From Postechiella sp039985655 (GTDB lineage: Bacteria; Bacteroidota; Bacteroidia; Flavobacteriales; Flavobacteriaceae): a DNA stretch of 64,000 bases. The stretch spans positions 124,001-188,000 of the forward strand of contig JBDWSF010000005.1 of the NCBI GenBank assembly GCA_039985655.1. The letters run 5' to 3'. Positions 1-10,373 of the stretch are shown here, one piece after another. Each line of letters opens with the position of its first letter. The stretch's first letter is position 1. The translations under genes and the position numbers were made by a program. The notes under the pieces were generated by a model. That model saw only the letters and a program-made list of their open reading frames with translations. It searched no databases and was not told the DNA's origin.

Positions 1-587
1 GATGCAGTTACAAAATTAGGAAGTACTTGCTTCATTTGTAATGACTTGGTCCCCATCACATCCGCTTCTTTCTCTAAACCTACATCATCATTAACATTCA
101 CTTTGCCCTTCATTTGCATAGTAGGCTTCACCATTCCTTGCTTCTGCTGCACTACATGCCAAGCTTCGTGAGGTAAATGTTTTTCTTGCCCTGAAGCTAT
201 ATGAATATCGGTGCTTTGAGCGTAGGCATGGGCTTGTAGTTGAGCTGGCTTGTCAGAGTTGTAATGAACTTTTACATCACCCATAGAATAACCAGAAAGA
301 CTTTCTATGCCTGTTTTTAAATTATCTGGTAACCCTGTTTTGTTTTGTTTTTTCTGGATGATAGGCTGTTGTTGAGTAGAACGATTGTCTACCATAGCCT
401 GCAACTGAGCAGCTTGTTTTACTTGTGGGCTATTATTAGCCATCTCTTGCAGTTTCCGTTGTGCCACAGCTTCAGGTCGGTTGTCCACAAATTGAAAAGT
501 TGACTCACTCATACTTTGCTTTTGAGAAACAAGGCTTGCAACCGATTGGCTTTTATTTTCCTGTGTTTTATCAGCGTGAGTATTCAT
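1..587 (-). CDS. DUF4157-type eCIS cargo protein (3' part outside the window)
   Basis: Partial: it starts at 587 and is still open at the left edge (about 195 residues visible). Residues 1-60 carry the signature shared with the next two genes (ADKTQENKSQS, then FVDNRPEA, QRKLQEMANNSPQ). A DUF4157 domain follows, with SGYSMGDVKVHYNSDKPAQL at about 97-116 and the zinc-protease-like HEAWH at 140-144 inside LPHEAWHVVQQKQG. A GLEKEADVMG motif lies at about 170-179. DUF4157 proteins are known to be enriched next to eCIS loci and often form the front of toxins. Its place downstream of the tape-measure and ATPase genes supports a cargo role, which is inferred. The toxin part, if there is one, lies beyond the window. 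Confidence 0.85.
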   Translation of the reverse strand, partial: MNTHADKTQENKSQSVASLVSQKQSMSESTFQFVDNRPEAVAQRKLQEMANNSPQVKQAAQLQAMVDNRSTQQQPIIQKKQNKTGLPDNLKTGIESLSGYSMGDVKVHYNSDKPAQLQAHAYAQSTDIHIASGQEKHLPHEAWHVVQQKQGMVKPTMQMKGKVNVNDDVGLEKEADVMGTKSLQMKQVLPNFVTA

Positions 588-630
588 AATTTTTCTCTTT
601 AGATTTTGGTCAATTGCCTATAACGGTTTG

Positions 631-659
631 AATAAACGCCTGTTTTAATGGCGTTTATT
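631..659. terminator. Hairpin between two cargo genes
   Basis: A perfect 10-bp inverted repeat, AATAAACGCC / GGCGTTTATT, with a 9-nt loop. It lies between the end of the upstream cargo gene (731) and the start of the next (587). The minus strand has no strong U-run, so it may be a processing or attenuation hairpin rather than a full terminator. Confidence 0.45.
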
Positions 660-730
660 TTGTGTTATAGGCTTTTCTTTGGTTAATACTTAGTTCTATT
701 TGTTTTTGCGCGCTCTTCTTTTGTAAAGAT

Positions 731-910
731 CTATTCTGCTAAACCTTCAACAACAAGGTGTTTCCCGCTTCCTAATGGTCCAGAATCAAGATTCACATTT
801 ACTTGAATATCACGTCCAATTAATTTGGCTTCATCAGTTAGTTTTTCTCTATTAACTGCTTGTAGGAATAATTCTTTAAAACTTTGCACGACCCCGTTGA
901 TGGCTGATTA
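731..910 (-). other. In-frame coding continuation after the stop codons of the 911-1561 gene
   Basis: Directly after the TGA TAA that ends the 216-aa gene, the same reading frame stays open for about 58 codons to a TAG at 731-733. It reads as credible protein (QSFKELFLQAVNREKLTDEA, then IGRDIQVNVNLDSGP, KHLVVEGLAE). The +1 frame across the stops reads DNQPSTGS. This suggests that the gene once ran to 731 and was broken by small indels near 880-905, or that the assembly has an error there. Confidence 0.5.
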
Positions 911-1561
911 TCAAACATATAAACTTAATTGATTTAGTTGTCCTAGCTCTCTATTAACAATAGCTGCCGCTTTGGTTGCTAAATTCCCGATGCTCTTTGT
1001 TTTATTTGTTGTGCCCATTTTCCCTACCCAGCTTGCACGGATTCTTCCAGCATCTCCTTCTCTACCATGGCCAACCACTGTGAGCGTATAAGCTGTATTC
1101 TCTTCAGTTCTGGTTTCGGGCTGACCTCTGAATTTCTTTCCTTTTATACGAGTTGAATTAGCTTTTCTACTCAAATATGTTTCTGTTTTTCTTATGTCGT
1201 TGTCATTTTCCCAACCGCTTGGAACATAATGAATATCCGACTGTATAAATAATGCCTTTTTCTCTACGGCTTCTATCATTTGGATAGGCTGCTGTTGTCG
1301 AGCAATAGGTTTCTCGGCGATCGCTTGTAATTGCGTGATTTGTTTAGATTGTGGACTGTTGTTAGCAATAACCTGAAGAGCTCTCAGCTGTGAAACTTGA
1401 GGACTATTATTCGCCATCAATTGCAGTTTTTTTGAGGCGAGAGCCTCAGGTTTATTATCCACAAACTTAAAAGTAGACTCGCCTCTGCTCTGCATCTGAG
1501 ATTCACCATTCGCCACTGATTGGCTTTTATTTTCTTTTGTTTTATCTGCGTGTACATGCAT
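911..1561 (-). CDS. Probable eCIS cargo protein, possibly C80/clan-CD peptidase-like, probably truncated
   Basis: 216 residues. Residues 3-55 closely match the start of the downstream DUF4157 gene (ADKTKENKSQS, FKFVDNKPEA, LMANNSPQ), then a second ANNSPQ repeat at 66-71. This front part looks like a loading leader. The C-terminal half is different: YTLTVVGHGREGD (His165-Gly166), then a helix (IGNLATKAAAIVNRELG) and a hydrophobic strand QLSLYV at the stop. His-Gly followed by a strand ending in Cys is the layout of clan-CD cysteine peptidases such as the MARTX C80 domain; here a stop occupies the position expected for the Cys. The peptidase assignment is a weak resemblance. It may be a pseudogene, see 731-910. 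Confidence 0.65.
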   Translation of the reverse strand: MHVHADKTKENKSQSVANGESQMQSRGESTFKFVDNKPEALASKKLQLMANNSPQVSQLRALQVIANNSPQSKQITQLQAIAEKPIARQQQPIQMIEAVEKKALFIQSDIHYVPSGWENDNDIRKTETYLSRKANSTRIKGKKFRGQPETRTEENTAYTLTVVGHGREGDAGRIRASWVGKMGTTNKTKSIGNLATKAAAIVNRELGQLNQLSLYV

Positions 1562-1634
1562 AATTTGTTCTTTTCAGGTTTTCATCAATTATCTATAACG
1601 TTCGATGTAAGGAAAGCACAGGCTTAATAACGAC

Positions 1635-1655
1635 AGATTTTCCACAGGAAAATCT
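1635..1655. terminator. Hairpin downstream of the 166-aa cargo gene
   Basis: A perfect 9-bp inverted repeat, AGATTTTCC / GGAAAATCT, with a 3-nt loop, 25 bp past the stop of the 1680-2180 gene and before the start at 1561. There is no clear U-run on the minus strand, so it is a candidate only. Confidence 0.4.
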
Positions 1656-1679
1656 ATCTCACCTTTTATTTTAAACTAT

Positions 1680-2180
1680 TTATATGGGCTGCTTTGCTAT
1701 CCGATCCACCACTTTTTCTCTTGTGGTATCTACCTTTTGCCCGTTTACTATCTTATCCCCTTTAGGTGTCCCATTTATACTGTTGTCTATGGCATGTGCC
1801 ACTTCGTGCCGCATGTTATAATCAGTGTCCATACCTGGAGCAAAGTCAATCTTGTTACCTTGAATAGTAGCTTCTGCGTTTAGTTTAGCTGGAAAAGAAG
1901 AGTTGTGAGTGGCAACCAAACCAGAGGTATTGACTCCATGTTTTTCCCCCATTTCGGAAGCTATTTGTAGAAACCTGAAGGAGCCTTGGGAGTTTTTCCG
2001 CTGTATAGGATTAGCCTTATTTGCTGTTGTCTGGTGCATCGCTTCCTGTAGCTTACGCTGATAGGTAGTAACTGCTCGGTTGTCTACCAGTTGTGCTGTA
2101 CCTCCATTACTGGATTCATTAAAAAACTTTGGGTTAATCAAGTTTTGATATTCTTGTGTTTTATCTGCTTGTGTTTTCAT
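1680..2180 (-). CDS. Small eCIS-associated protein with an HExxH metalloprotease-like motif
   Basis: 166 residues. The start resembles the other two cargo leaders (QADKTQE, LVDNRAVTTYQRKLQEAM, PIQRK at about 58-62). The rest has YNMRHEVAHAIDNSING with HEVAH at 125-129, a zincin-type HExxH, in a context like DUF4157/M91-type effector domains (FAPGMDTDYNMRHEVAHA). The protein is short for a complete peptidase and no distal zinc ligand can be assigned by eye. It is the first gene after the ATPase, so it may be cargo or an accessory factor. The family call is tentative, the motif is directly visible. Confidence 0.65.
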   Translation of the reverse strand: MKTQADKTQEYQNLINPKFFNESSNGGTAQLVDNRAVTTYQRKLQEAMHQTTANKANPIQRKNSQGSFRFLQIASEMGEKHGVNTSGLVATHNSSFPAKLNAEATIQGNKIDFAPGMDTDYNMRHEVAHAIDNSINGTPKGDKIVNGQKVDTTREKVVDRIAKQPI

Positions 2181-2279
2181 ATTTTTTTTGTTTTGTAATT
2201 TGAGTTTGATTATTGGTATTTAGTGCCTGATCGTAAACAGACTATTTTTATGGAGCGAACATAAACCAAACTCAACATA

Positions 2280-3647
2280 TCAATTTAAAATAATCCCTTC
2301 TTTTTGCAATTCTTGGTGAATGGCTGCTTCCAGTTCTTTTTGCAAAATCGTTTTCTGTTGTTTTGTCACAGCCCTAAGCGTAACTTTACGTACTACATTA
2401 ATCATCGCCCCCCCAGACAACTCATATTTTTCTGCGATAGCCCACATATCTATAGTAGCATCCAATGGCAGCTTGGTAGAAAAAGATTGTTCCCAAAGTT
2501 TATAGCGTTCTTCTACACCAGGCATGTTAAACGCTACCATCGACTGGAAACGGCGGGTAAAAGCTTCATCTATATTGCCCTTAAGGTTTGATGCCAAAAT
2601 CACCACCCCTGGAAAATCTTCGATCCGTTGTAATAAATACCCAATCTCCTGGTTTCCATGTCGGTCGTTGGCACTATTCACCTGGGTACGCTTACCAAAG
2701 AGGGAGTCTGCCTCGTCAAAAAACAAAATCCAATCTCGTTTTGCCGCCTGATCAAATACTTTTGCCAGGTTTTTCTCGGTTTCCCCAATGTATTTAGAGA
2801 CGACCATACTCAAATCTATTCTATAAACTTGTTTGTTCGTACTTTTACCTAGCAAAGCAGCAGTCATCGTTTTTCCAGTACCTGGAGGCCCATAAAACAG
2901 GCTTTTATATCCTGGTTTTAGCATTTTACCCAGCTTCAGATCATTCATCAGCACATGGCCTTGGGCTATCCAATCCCTGATCTCCTGAAGGTGTTCGGCG
3001 GTATTTCTACTCAATACGATATCTTCCCATTCTAGTCGCGTAGTGATCTGTTGTGCAGGAAAATCGGCATTATATGTGGGATGGTAGGGTTTACCACTTA
3101 TCAAAGATCCTATATATTCATCTGCAACCATCCAAGTGCGACTCAATCTTGGTCCTGCTTTTTTCTGCCCTGTCTCCTTAATTACCTGCTCGGTCGCAAA
3201 AACATGATCTTCAGCAAAGAGATACTCATAGCTCAACCGCCTGCCCAGATTATCGCCTGCCAATATAAACATGCCCGTTTCTGCTGTAGGAATTAATCCC
3301 GCATGCTCGTCTAGGAGCAATCCCCCAAACTCACTATACCGACGGTCATAGTTTTTATTTTTGGTTAGCAGAATGTCTAATACTTCTGGTTTGATATGAG
3401 GAACAAGCCCCAATATTAAAACCAACCGTTCTGCTGTGTTTAGATTAGTCTTTTGTATAAACGCTGCATAAGTCCCTTCCTTGCCCATTACATTGGGAGG
3501 AAGCAATTCATCTATTGATTGATAGGGCGTATCTTGCTCAAAATAGAGCTCCAGCCGTGTATGGATTACCAAACTTAGCCACGACAATTCATCTTTTAAT
3601 ACCTGTGCATTCTGTTGTACGGTTGTATGTATTTCTATCAATTCCAT
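2280..3647 (-). CDS. AAA+ ATPase of the eCIS (Afp15-like)
   Basis: 455 residues. A long N-terminal region precedes one C-terminal AAA+ module with Walker A GPPGTGKT at 253-260, Walker B ILFFDEAD at 307-314, sensor-1-like VVILASNLKGN and an arginine-finger region DEAFTRRF. Afp15/Pvc15 ATPases are required in late assembly or to stabilise the particle. The start overlaps the end of the tape-measure gene by 10 bp, so the two are co-translated. It marks the end of the structural operon; cargo genes follow. Confidence 0.93.
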   Translation of the reverse strand: MELIEIHTTVQQNAQVLKDELSWLSLVIHTRLELYFEQDTPYQSIDELLPPNVMGKEGTYAAFIQKTNLNTAERLVLILGLVPHIKPEVLDILLTKNKNYDRRYSEFGGLLLDEHAGLIPTAETGMFILAGDNLGRRLSYEYLFAEDHVFATEQVIKETGQKKAGPRLSRTWMVADEYIGSLISGKPYHPTYNADFPAQQITTRLEWEDIVLSRNTAEHLQEIRDWIAQGHVLMNDLKLGKMLKPGYKSLFYGPPGTGKTMTAALLGKSTNKQVYRIDLSMVVSKYIGETEKNLAKVFDQAAKRDWILFFDEADSLFGKRTQVNSANDRHGNQEIGYLLQRIEDFPGVVILASNLKGNIDEAFTRRFQSMVAFNMPGVEERYKLWEQSFSTKLPLDATIDMWAIAEKYELSGGAMINVVRKVTLRAVTKQQKTILQKELEAAIHQELQKEGIILN

Positions 3648-5446
3648 TCTACTATTAAAATTTCATTCATCCACGGTAACTTTATTGTATTAATGCTCCA
3701 AGGCAATTTTTCTAAGGTGATATCATAGGTTTCTTTTTGCACTTGCAGCAGCCAATGCCCATCGCGAGTTCGCAAGGAACCTTGCCTACATAAATAAGAA
3801 GCGCGAAACCCATCTAATGACAAGTTAGTCCAGTGGGGACCTCGCTCTATAACAGAACGCAACAGACCTTCTGCCATGTCTTTCTCAGCTACAGAAAGGC
3901 ATATAGGAGATATCGTATCTTCTAAGGGTACACCGCAAAGTACTTTTGCAAACGGGAGCATCCCTTCAAAAAGTTCGGTTTCTGTTGTATCACAAAGATA
4001 TTGTAAGGCACAAACGGCTTTGTTTCTTGCGATTTCATCGTGAAACGCTTTACCTGCCATCACCTCCAGATTTTCAAAAAACCGTTGCAGAAAGGGCCAC
4101 AAGAGTACTAATCCTGCATTTTGAATGGTTATAAAGTCTGTATCTTCAAATTGGGACGGCAACGTTTCTATAACGGCAAGCTTACCATCTGGTTGTAGCG
4201 GTTTCAACATGGCTTGCAACAATTGAAGATGTCTGGCAATCGGTTGCAGTTTCATTTCAGTTACTGCTTTCGCTTTATCCTGCGCTATGCGCTGTCCTTC
4301 GACAGATTGCTCTTTCGTTTCGGTTATTGTTTTCGCTTTATCATGTTCTATGCGCTGTCCTTCGACAGGTTGCTCTTTCGTTTCGGTTATTGTTTTCGCT
4401 TTATCATGTTCTATACACTGTCCTTCGATAGATTGCTCTTTCGTTTCGGTTACTCCTTTCGCTTTATCATGCGCTATGCGCAGTCCTTCTAATAATTGTT
4501 TCAGTTCTTTGAGTATTTGAACTGGTATTTGATAAAAAGAAGGGTGGTTCACTACGCCAATCAAATGTTCAAAAAAGTGCTGCCAAATGGTATCACCAGG
4601 ATATTGTTTTTTTTGCTTTTCTACTAACGACCGTATGGCGGGTAGGTAGCTATTTTGATTTTCTTTTTTTGACTTTTTTACATCAATACCCAGTTCCTGC
4701 ATTATTTGTTGCTCGCAACTAGCTATTAAATTTTTATAATTGATAGCTTTAAGAACTTGATTAAATGCCACTTTCCAAAAAGTTCTTCCTATTTTGGCAT
4801 CTGTATATGCTGAAGTTTTTTTATCTGCTTGTTTTTGAATCCTATGGACCAGTTCTTTTCGTACAGCTGGTAGCTCTTTCACAGAAATATTGGTCAACAC
4901 CTGAAGGCACAAAAGGATTTGTTCTTCTGTAAACGTATATAAAAAACGATCCAGATATACGTGATTAAAAGGTAGTTGCTCTAAAATTTTTGTAAAGGTG
5001 GCATCTGGTGTTTTAATGAGTTGATCCAGTTGATCCTGTAAATAGCTTTTAGAGGTTTTACTTGACCACCACGGAAGTCTTCCAGACTTCAAATAATACG
5101 ACACAACTTTTAAAGGTGTTTTTTGGGGTATCTCTGGCGTTTCTTCTACAACTTCTTTTATATAGCCCGAATCTTGTACAGACGCTAGTGCTTCATTTAA
5201 TTTTTCTGTAAATACTGCCGTTATAGTCTCCATCTGTACATGCCCCAGATCTACAGTTAACTTATCTATCTGATGTCGTTTTTTTTCATCTCTACCATAG
5301 CGATCACATAATAATTCGTCAATAATGGGTGTAAACTGTTCGCTATAAAGCTTGCCTAATTTTTGTTGTACATCAAATGCATCTGCTTTTTCAGGGAGCT
5401 GTATCTCGATGATTTGTTTATTTATAATGTGCTTATGCTGCGTCAT
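3638..5446 (-). CDS. Contractile injection system tape-measure protein (Afp14-like)
   Basis: 602 residues. The N-terminus (IIEIQLPEKADAFDVQQKLG, LCDRYGRDEKKRHQIDKLTV) is typical of the CIS tape-measure family. The end (GPHWTNLSLDGFRASYLCRQ, LLQVQKETYDITLEKLPWSI) is also conserved. Afp14 is known to set particle length. The middle, residues about 319-399, is a low-complexity block of four 21-residue repeats (consensus IEHDKAKTITETKEQ.VEGQR) encoded by a 63-bp tandem repeat. The region is predicted helical, as expected for a ruler. It overlaps the ATPase start by 10 bp and lies 12 bp after the Afp12-like gene. Confidence 0.9.
   Translation of the reverse strand: MTQHKHIINKQIIEIQLPEKADAFDVQQKLGKLYSEQFTPIIDELLCDRYGRDEKKRHQIDKLTVDLGHVQMETITAVFTEKLNEALASVQDSGYIKEVVEETPEIPQKTPLKVVSYYLKSGRLPWWSSKTSKSYLQDQLDQLIKTPDATFTKILEQLPFNHVYLDRFLYTFTEEQILLCLQVLTNISVKELPAVRKELVHRIQKQADKKTSAYTDAKIGRTFWKVAFNQVLKAINYKNLIASCEQQIMQELGIDVKKSKKENQNSYLPAIRSLVEKQKKQYPGDTIWQHFFEHLIGVVNHPSFYQIPVQILKELKQLLEGLRIAHDKAKGVTETKEQSIEGQCIEHDKAKTITETKEQPVEGQRIEHDKAKTITETKEQSVEGQRIAQDKAKAVTEMKLQPIARHLQLLQAMLKPLQPDGKLAVIETLPSQFEDTDFITIQNAGLVLLWPFLQRFFENLEVMAGKAFHDEIARNKAVCALQYLCDTTETELFEGMLPFAKVLCGVPLEDTISPICLSVAEKDMAEGLLRSVIERGPHWTNLSLDGFRASYLCRQGSLRTRDGHWLLQVQKETYDITLEKLPWSINTIKLPWMNEILIVEWN
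4250..4490 (-). repeat. 63-bp tandem repeat inside the tape-measure gene (four units)
   Basis: The string CGCTTTATC recurs at 4271, 4334, 4397 and 4460, an exact 63-bp period (21 codons). The two central units are nearly identical at the DNA level and the outer two are diverged. The period is a multiple of three, so unit gain or loss would keep the reading frame. Confidence 0.95.
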
Positions 5447-5458
5447 GTACTGCCTTTG

Positions 5459-7921
5459 TTACGACCTGTTGGTTGCTTCTAAAAACCTGTGCAACCCCTT
5501 ATCAAAAAGTTGCATGGTTGGTTTGTCTAGCCACTGGATATAAGCGATGATGTGCGCTGGTGTTTCCTCTTGTATTGTGTGCTCTACAAATTGTTTTAAT
5601 GACTCATTTTGGTACCGCTCCATCCAATTAGGAAGCACAAAGGTTAACTGAAGTGAATAGGGGTCTTTAGGCATTGCTAGAGGCATCCATCGTCCACCAA
5701 CTTGCGCTTCTACAAAAGTTTTTGGGATTTCAAAACCTGCTTCGGTGATAGCCATCACTTCATGCTCGCCATCATAATGAGTTGTTCCAGTGAGTTCAAC
5801 ACGATCTCCTTTTTGTAGGTTATGTCCTATGGTGGTACAGAACGTATGATCTACCTCTATTAAAGAGACTGAAAAGGAAACTACAGGAGCTGTCCTAATA
5901 AAATATCTTACATCTGGCGTACGTTGCCAAAAACCACCAAGAATAGATTCCTGAAAAGGAATTTCTATGTTAAAGGAATCTTCTGTTACCCCTAGTACGG
6001 TATATATCCCATCGTAGTTTTCGCTTTCATGAATACGTATTTGTTCGCCTTCCATCAGGGTATGATTATTAGAAAAACATCGGGTGTAATCGGTATTTTC
6101 TACAGCCTCAAATTTTGTAATTTCAATAGCGCTATACTGTGAATCGAATGGGTACGGGTATTTAACATGTGGGCGTAACAGGATATGTTCTACCATATGG
6201 AAGCCTTCGGTATCGCCATCCCCCAGGTTTCTACGGGTATATTCTTCTATTCCTAATTTTCTTGCAATTCGTTTTTCGAGCCCAGATATATTGTTACATT
6301 GCCAATACTCCTTTGTATAATTATATCCCAGACCGCGCTCTGCACTTACTGCTGGGTAGTCTTTAAGAAAATTCGATTTATCTGTAATGAGTTTTTTATC
6401 TACTTCATATGGAACATCAGAAACTTTTTGTAACAACATACCATAACTTGTAAAGCTCTCACTAAAACGAGCTAATAGATGGTTAAGGAATTTGTTTTTA
6501 CGCTTCAACCCATCTACTGAATCTTTCGTTATTTCTTGCAGGTATTCTTGATAGTTTTCTTTGCTTTCCAGTACGTCTTCTAATCCTGCTACTGTGCCCA
6601 ACAAGGACTGATTGAAATAGGTTCTTTTATCTTCGCCATCAAAACCTATCAAGTTTTTAAAATGGGCTACCTGCGAAAAGTAATTCGCCAGAATCTGTTC
6701 AAAAAACATCAAATAGGAGGTTAATTGTTTAGATTGTGCCTTTCTCCTTTTGGGAGCAGCCTCTGATATTCCTGATGTACCAATACCATAATTTGCAGGA
6801 AATTGATTCTGAAGAGAATAATAGTTTTCTATATGCCTGTCTTTGGTTTCTGGTAGCACCATATCTCGCTCTTCCAGAGGTAACACTCGTGACAATCGTT
6901 GTACACGCTTTTGATTGTACAAATCTTTTACCTGCTCAGGGTTTATAGTCACCTTAAGACCGCGTGATGTAAAAGAGATTTTATTAAGGGTCTCTTTTAA
7001 ATCTAAAACAGGGGTTTTGGTAGGGTCAAGAGCCAATACCCAGCTTTTAACGGTATCAGATCCTGTTACGATCAAAAATTCATCAATCGTCAAAACTTCA
7101 GTTTCATCCATGATTTCACGAATAATATCAGACGCTTGGATGTCCTGTTTTCGATTATGACGAAGCAGCTCATCATCATCCATAAAACCATGAATAAGTG
7201 TAGGTCCTTCAAAGATTTCATCCGTTCTTTTTCCTTTTTTTAAGAGCTGTTGCAATGTATAGAAAGGAATACGGGGCGAAAGATAAAAAGCGACTTTATA
7301 TAGTATATTAGCAACTAGTTGATTGATATCATCTACGGTATTGGCAATTTCAATAGTGCCTTGCAGGCTTATAGGCTGTGTGGTTAATATTCGAATTTCC
7401 TCAAAATCTTCACACACACCTCGACATGCCTGTAATCTGGTTTTTACATCGAACACTAGTTGGGCACCTGCTATCTCAAAAGAATCATCTTTCTCTATCA
7501 GTACATTATAAAGACCTTTGGGTACGATCCCATTTTCTTTGTTATTGGCAACAGTATGCACCAAATTATCTTGTAATACTTTCTCGACCCAGGCATTTTT
7601 CACTCCGGCTACATCCATAACAATTTTACGTAGATCGAGTAAGGTGACCGGGTTTATGGTTAATATGGTAGCAGGACTATACAAATCATTGTATGAACTC
7701 GTACCATCATTACCCAACAAATCTTTAATATCATAGTCGATTCGATAGGCCAAATCTGTAATGGTATAGCACAGTTGCTCTAAGATGGTAATCCCGGGGT
7801 CGTGGGTATTATGGTCTGTCCAAGTTTCGCCCCCCATTTGTTGTATAAGTTTAATGCCTTCTTCTCGGAGAAAATCGTAACTCAAGGCAGAGTTTTTAGG
7901 TAATTCTTTGGGTATGGTCAT
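5459..7921 (-). CDS. eCIS baseplate protein (Afp12-like)
   Basis: 820 residues. The N-terminus LSYDFLREEGIKLIQQMGG, then WTDHNTHDPGITILEQLCY, is the hallmark of Afp12/Pvc12-type baseplate wedge proteins. Two similar segments at about 600-760 (GEQIRIHESENYDGIYTVLG and GDRVELTGTTHYDGEHEVMA) look like a duplicated small beta domain. The C-terminal motif ETPAHIIAYIQWLD recalls gp6/J-type wedge ends. It lies between the fibre gene and the tape measure. The role is inferred from family and synteny. Confidence 0.85.
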   Translation of the reverse strand: MTIPKELPKNSALSYDFLREEGIKLIQQMGGETWTDHNTHDPGITILEQLCYTITDLAYRIDYDIKDLLGNDGTSSYNDLYSPATILTINPVTLLDLRKIVMDVAGVKNAWVEKVLQDNLVHTVANNKENGIVPKGLYNVLIEKDDSFEIAGAQLVFDVKTRLQACRGVCEDFEEIRILTTQPISLQGTIEIANTVDDINQLVANILYKVAFYLSPRIPFYTLQQLLKKGKRTDEIFEGPTLIHGFMDDDELLRHNRKQDIQASDIIREIMDETEVLTIDEFLIVTGSDTVKSWVLALDPTKTPVLDLKETLNKISFTSRGLKVTINPEQVKDLYNQKRVQRLSRVLPLEERDMVLPETKDRHIENYYSLQNQFPANYGIGTSGISEAAPKRRKAQSKQLTSYLMFFEQILANYFSQVAHFKNLIGFDGEDKRTYFNQSLLGTVAGLEDVLESKENYQEYLQEITKDSVDGLKRKNKFLNHLLARFSESFTSYGMLLQKVSDVPYEVDKKLITDKSNFLKDYPAVSAERGLGYNYTKEYWQCNNISGLEKRIARKLGIEEYTRRNLGDGDTEGFHMVEHILLRPHVKYPYPFDSQYSAIEITKFEAVENTDYTRCFSNNHTLMEGEQIRIHESENYDGIYTVLGVTEDSFNIEIPFQESILGGFWQRTPDVRYFIRTAPVVSFSVSLIEVDHTFCTTIGHNLQKGDRVELTGTTHYDGEHEVMAITEAGFEIPKTFVEAQVGGRWMPLAMPKDPYSLQLTFVLPNWMERYQNESLKQFVEHTIQEETPAHIIAYIQWLDKPTMQLFDKGLHRFLEATNRS

Positions 7922-7971
7922 TGCTTTATCATATTACTCTTTATTCTTTTCTATCGAACCTATCATTTTTA

Positions 7972-10326
<2,355 letters not shown>

Positions 10327-10373
10327 GTTTTTTCTTTTTGTTTTTCAACATCTTTTTATAATTTGCATAGGAG

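Noticed and set aside
911..913. TGA as a selenocysteine codon at the expected catalytic position of the cargo peptidase
   Set aside because: The next codon is TAA, so recoding of TGA alone would not extend the protein, and no SECIS-like structure was recognised.
4214..4520. Plus-strand repeat-rich open frames across the tape-measure gene
   Set aside because: They are the antisense of the 63-bp tandem repeat. Their Phe/Arg/Cys-rich repeats have no start context and the minus-strand gene is clearly real.
4607..4614. A8 tract in the tape-measure gene as a phase switch
   Set aside because: The gene is open through it and all expected motifs are on one frame; there is no sign of an alternative state.
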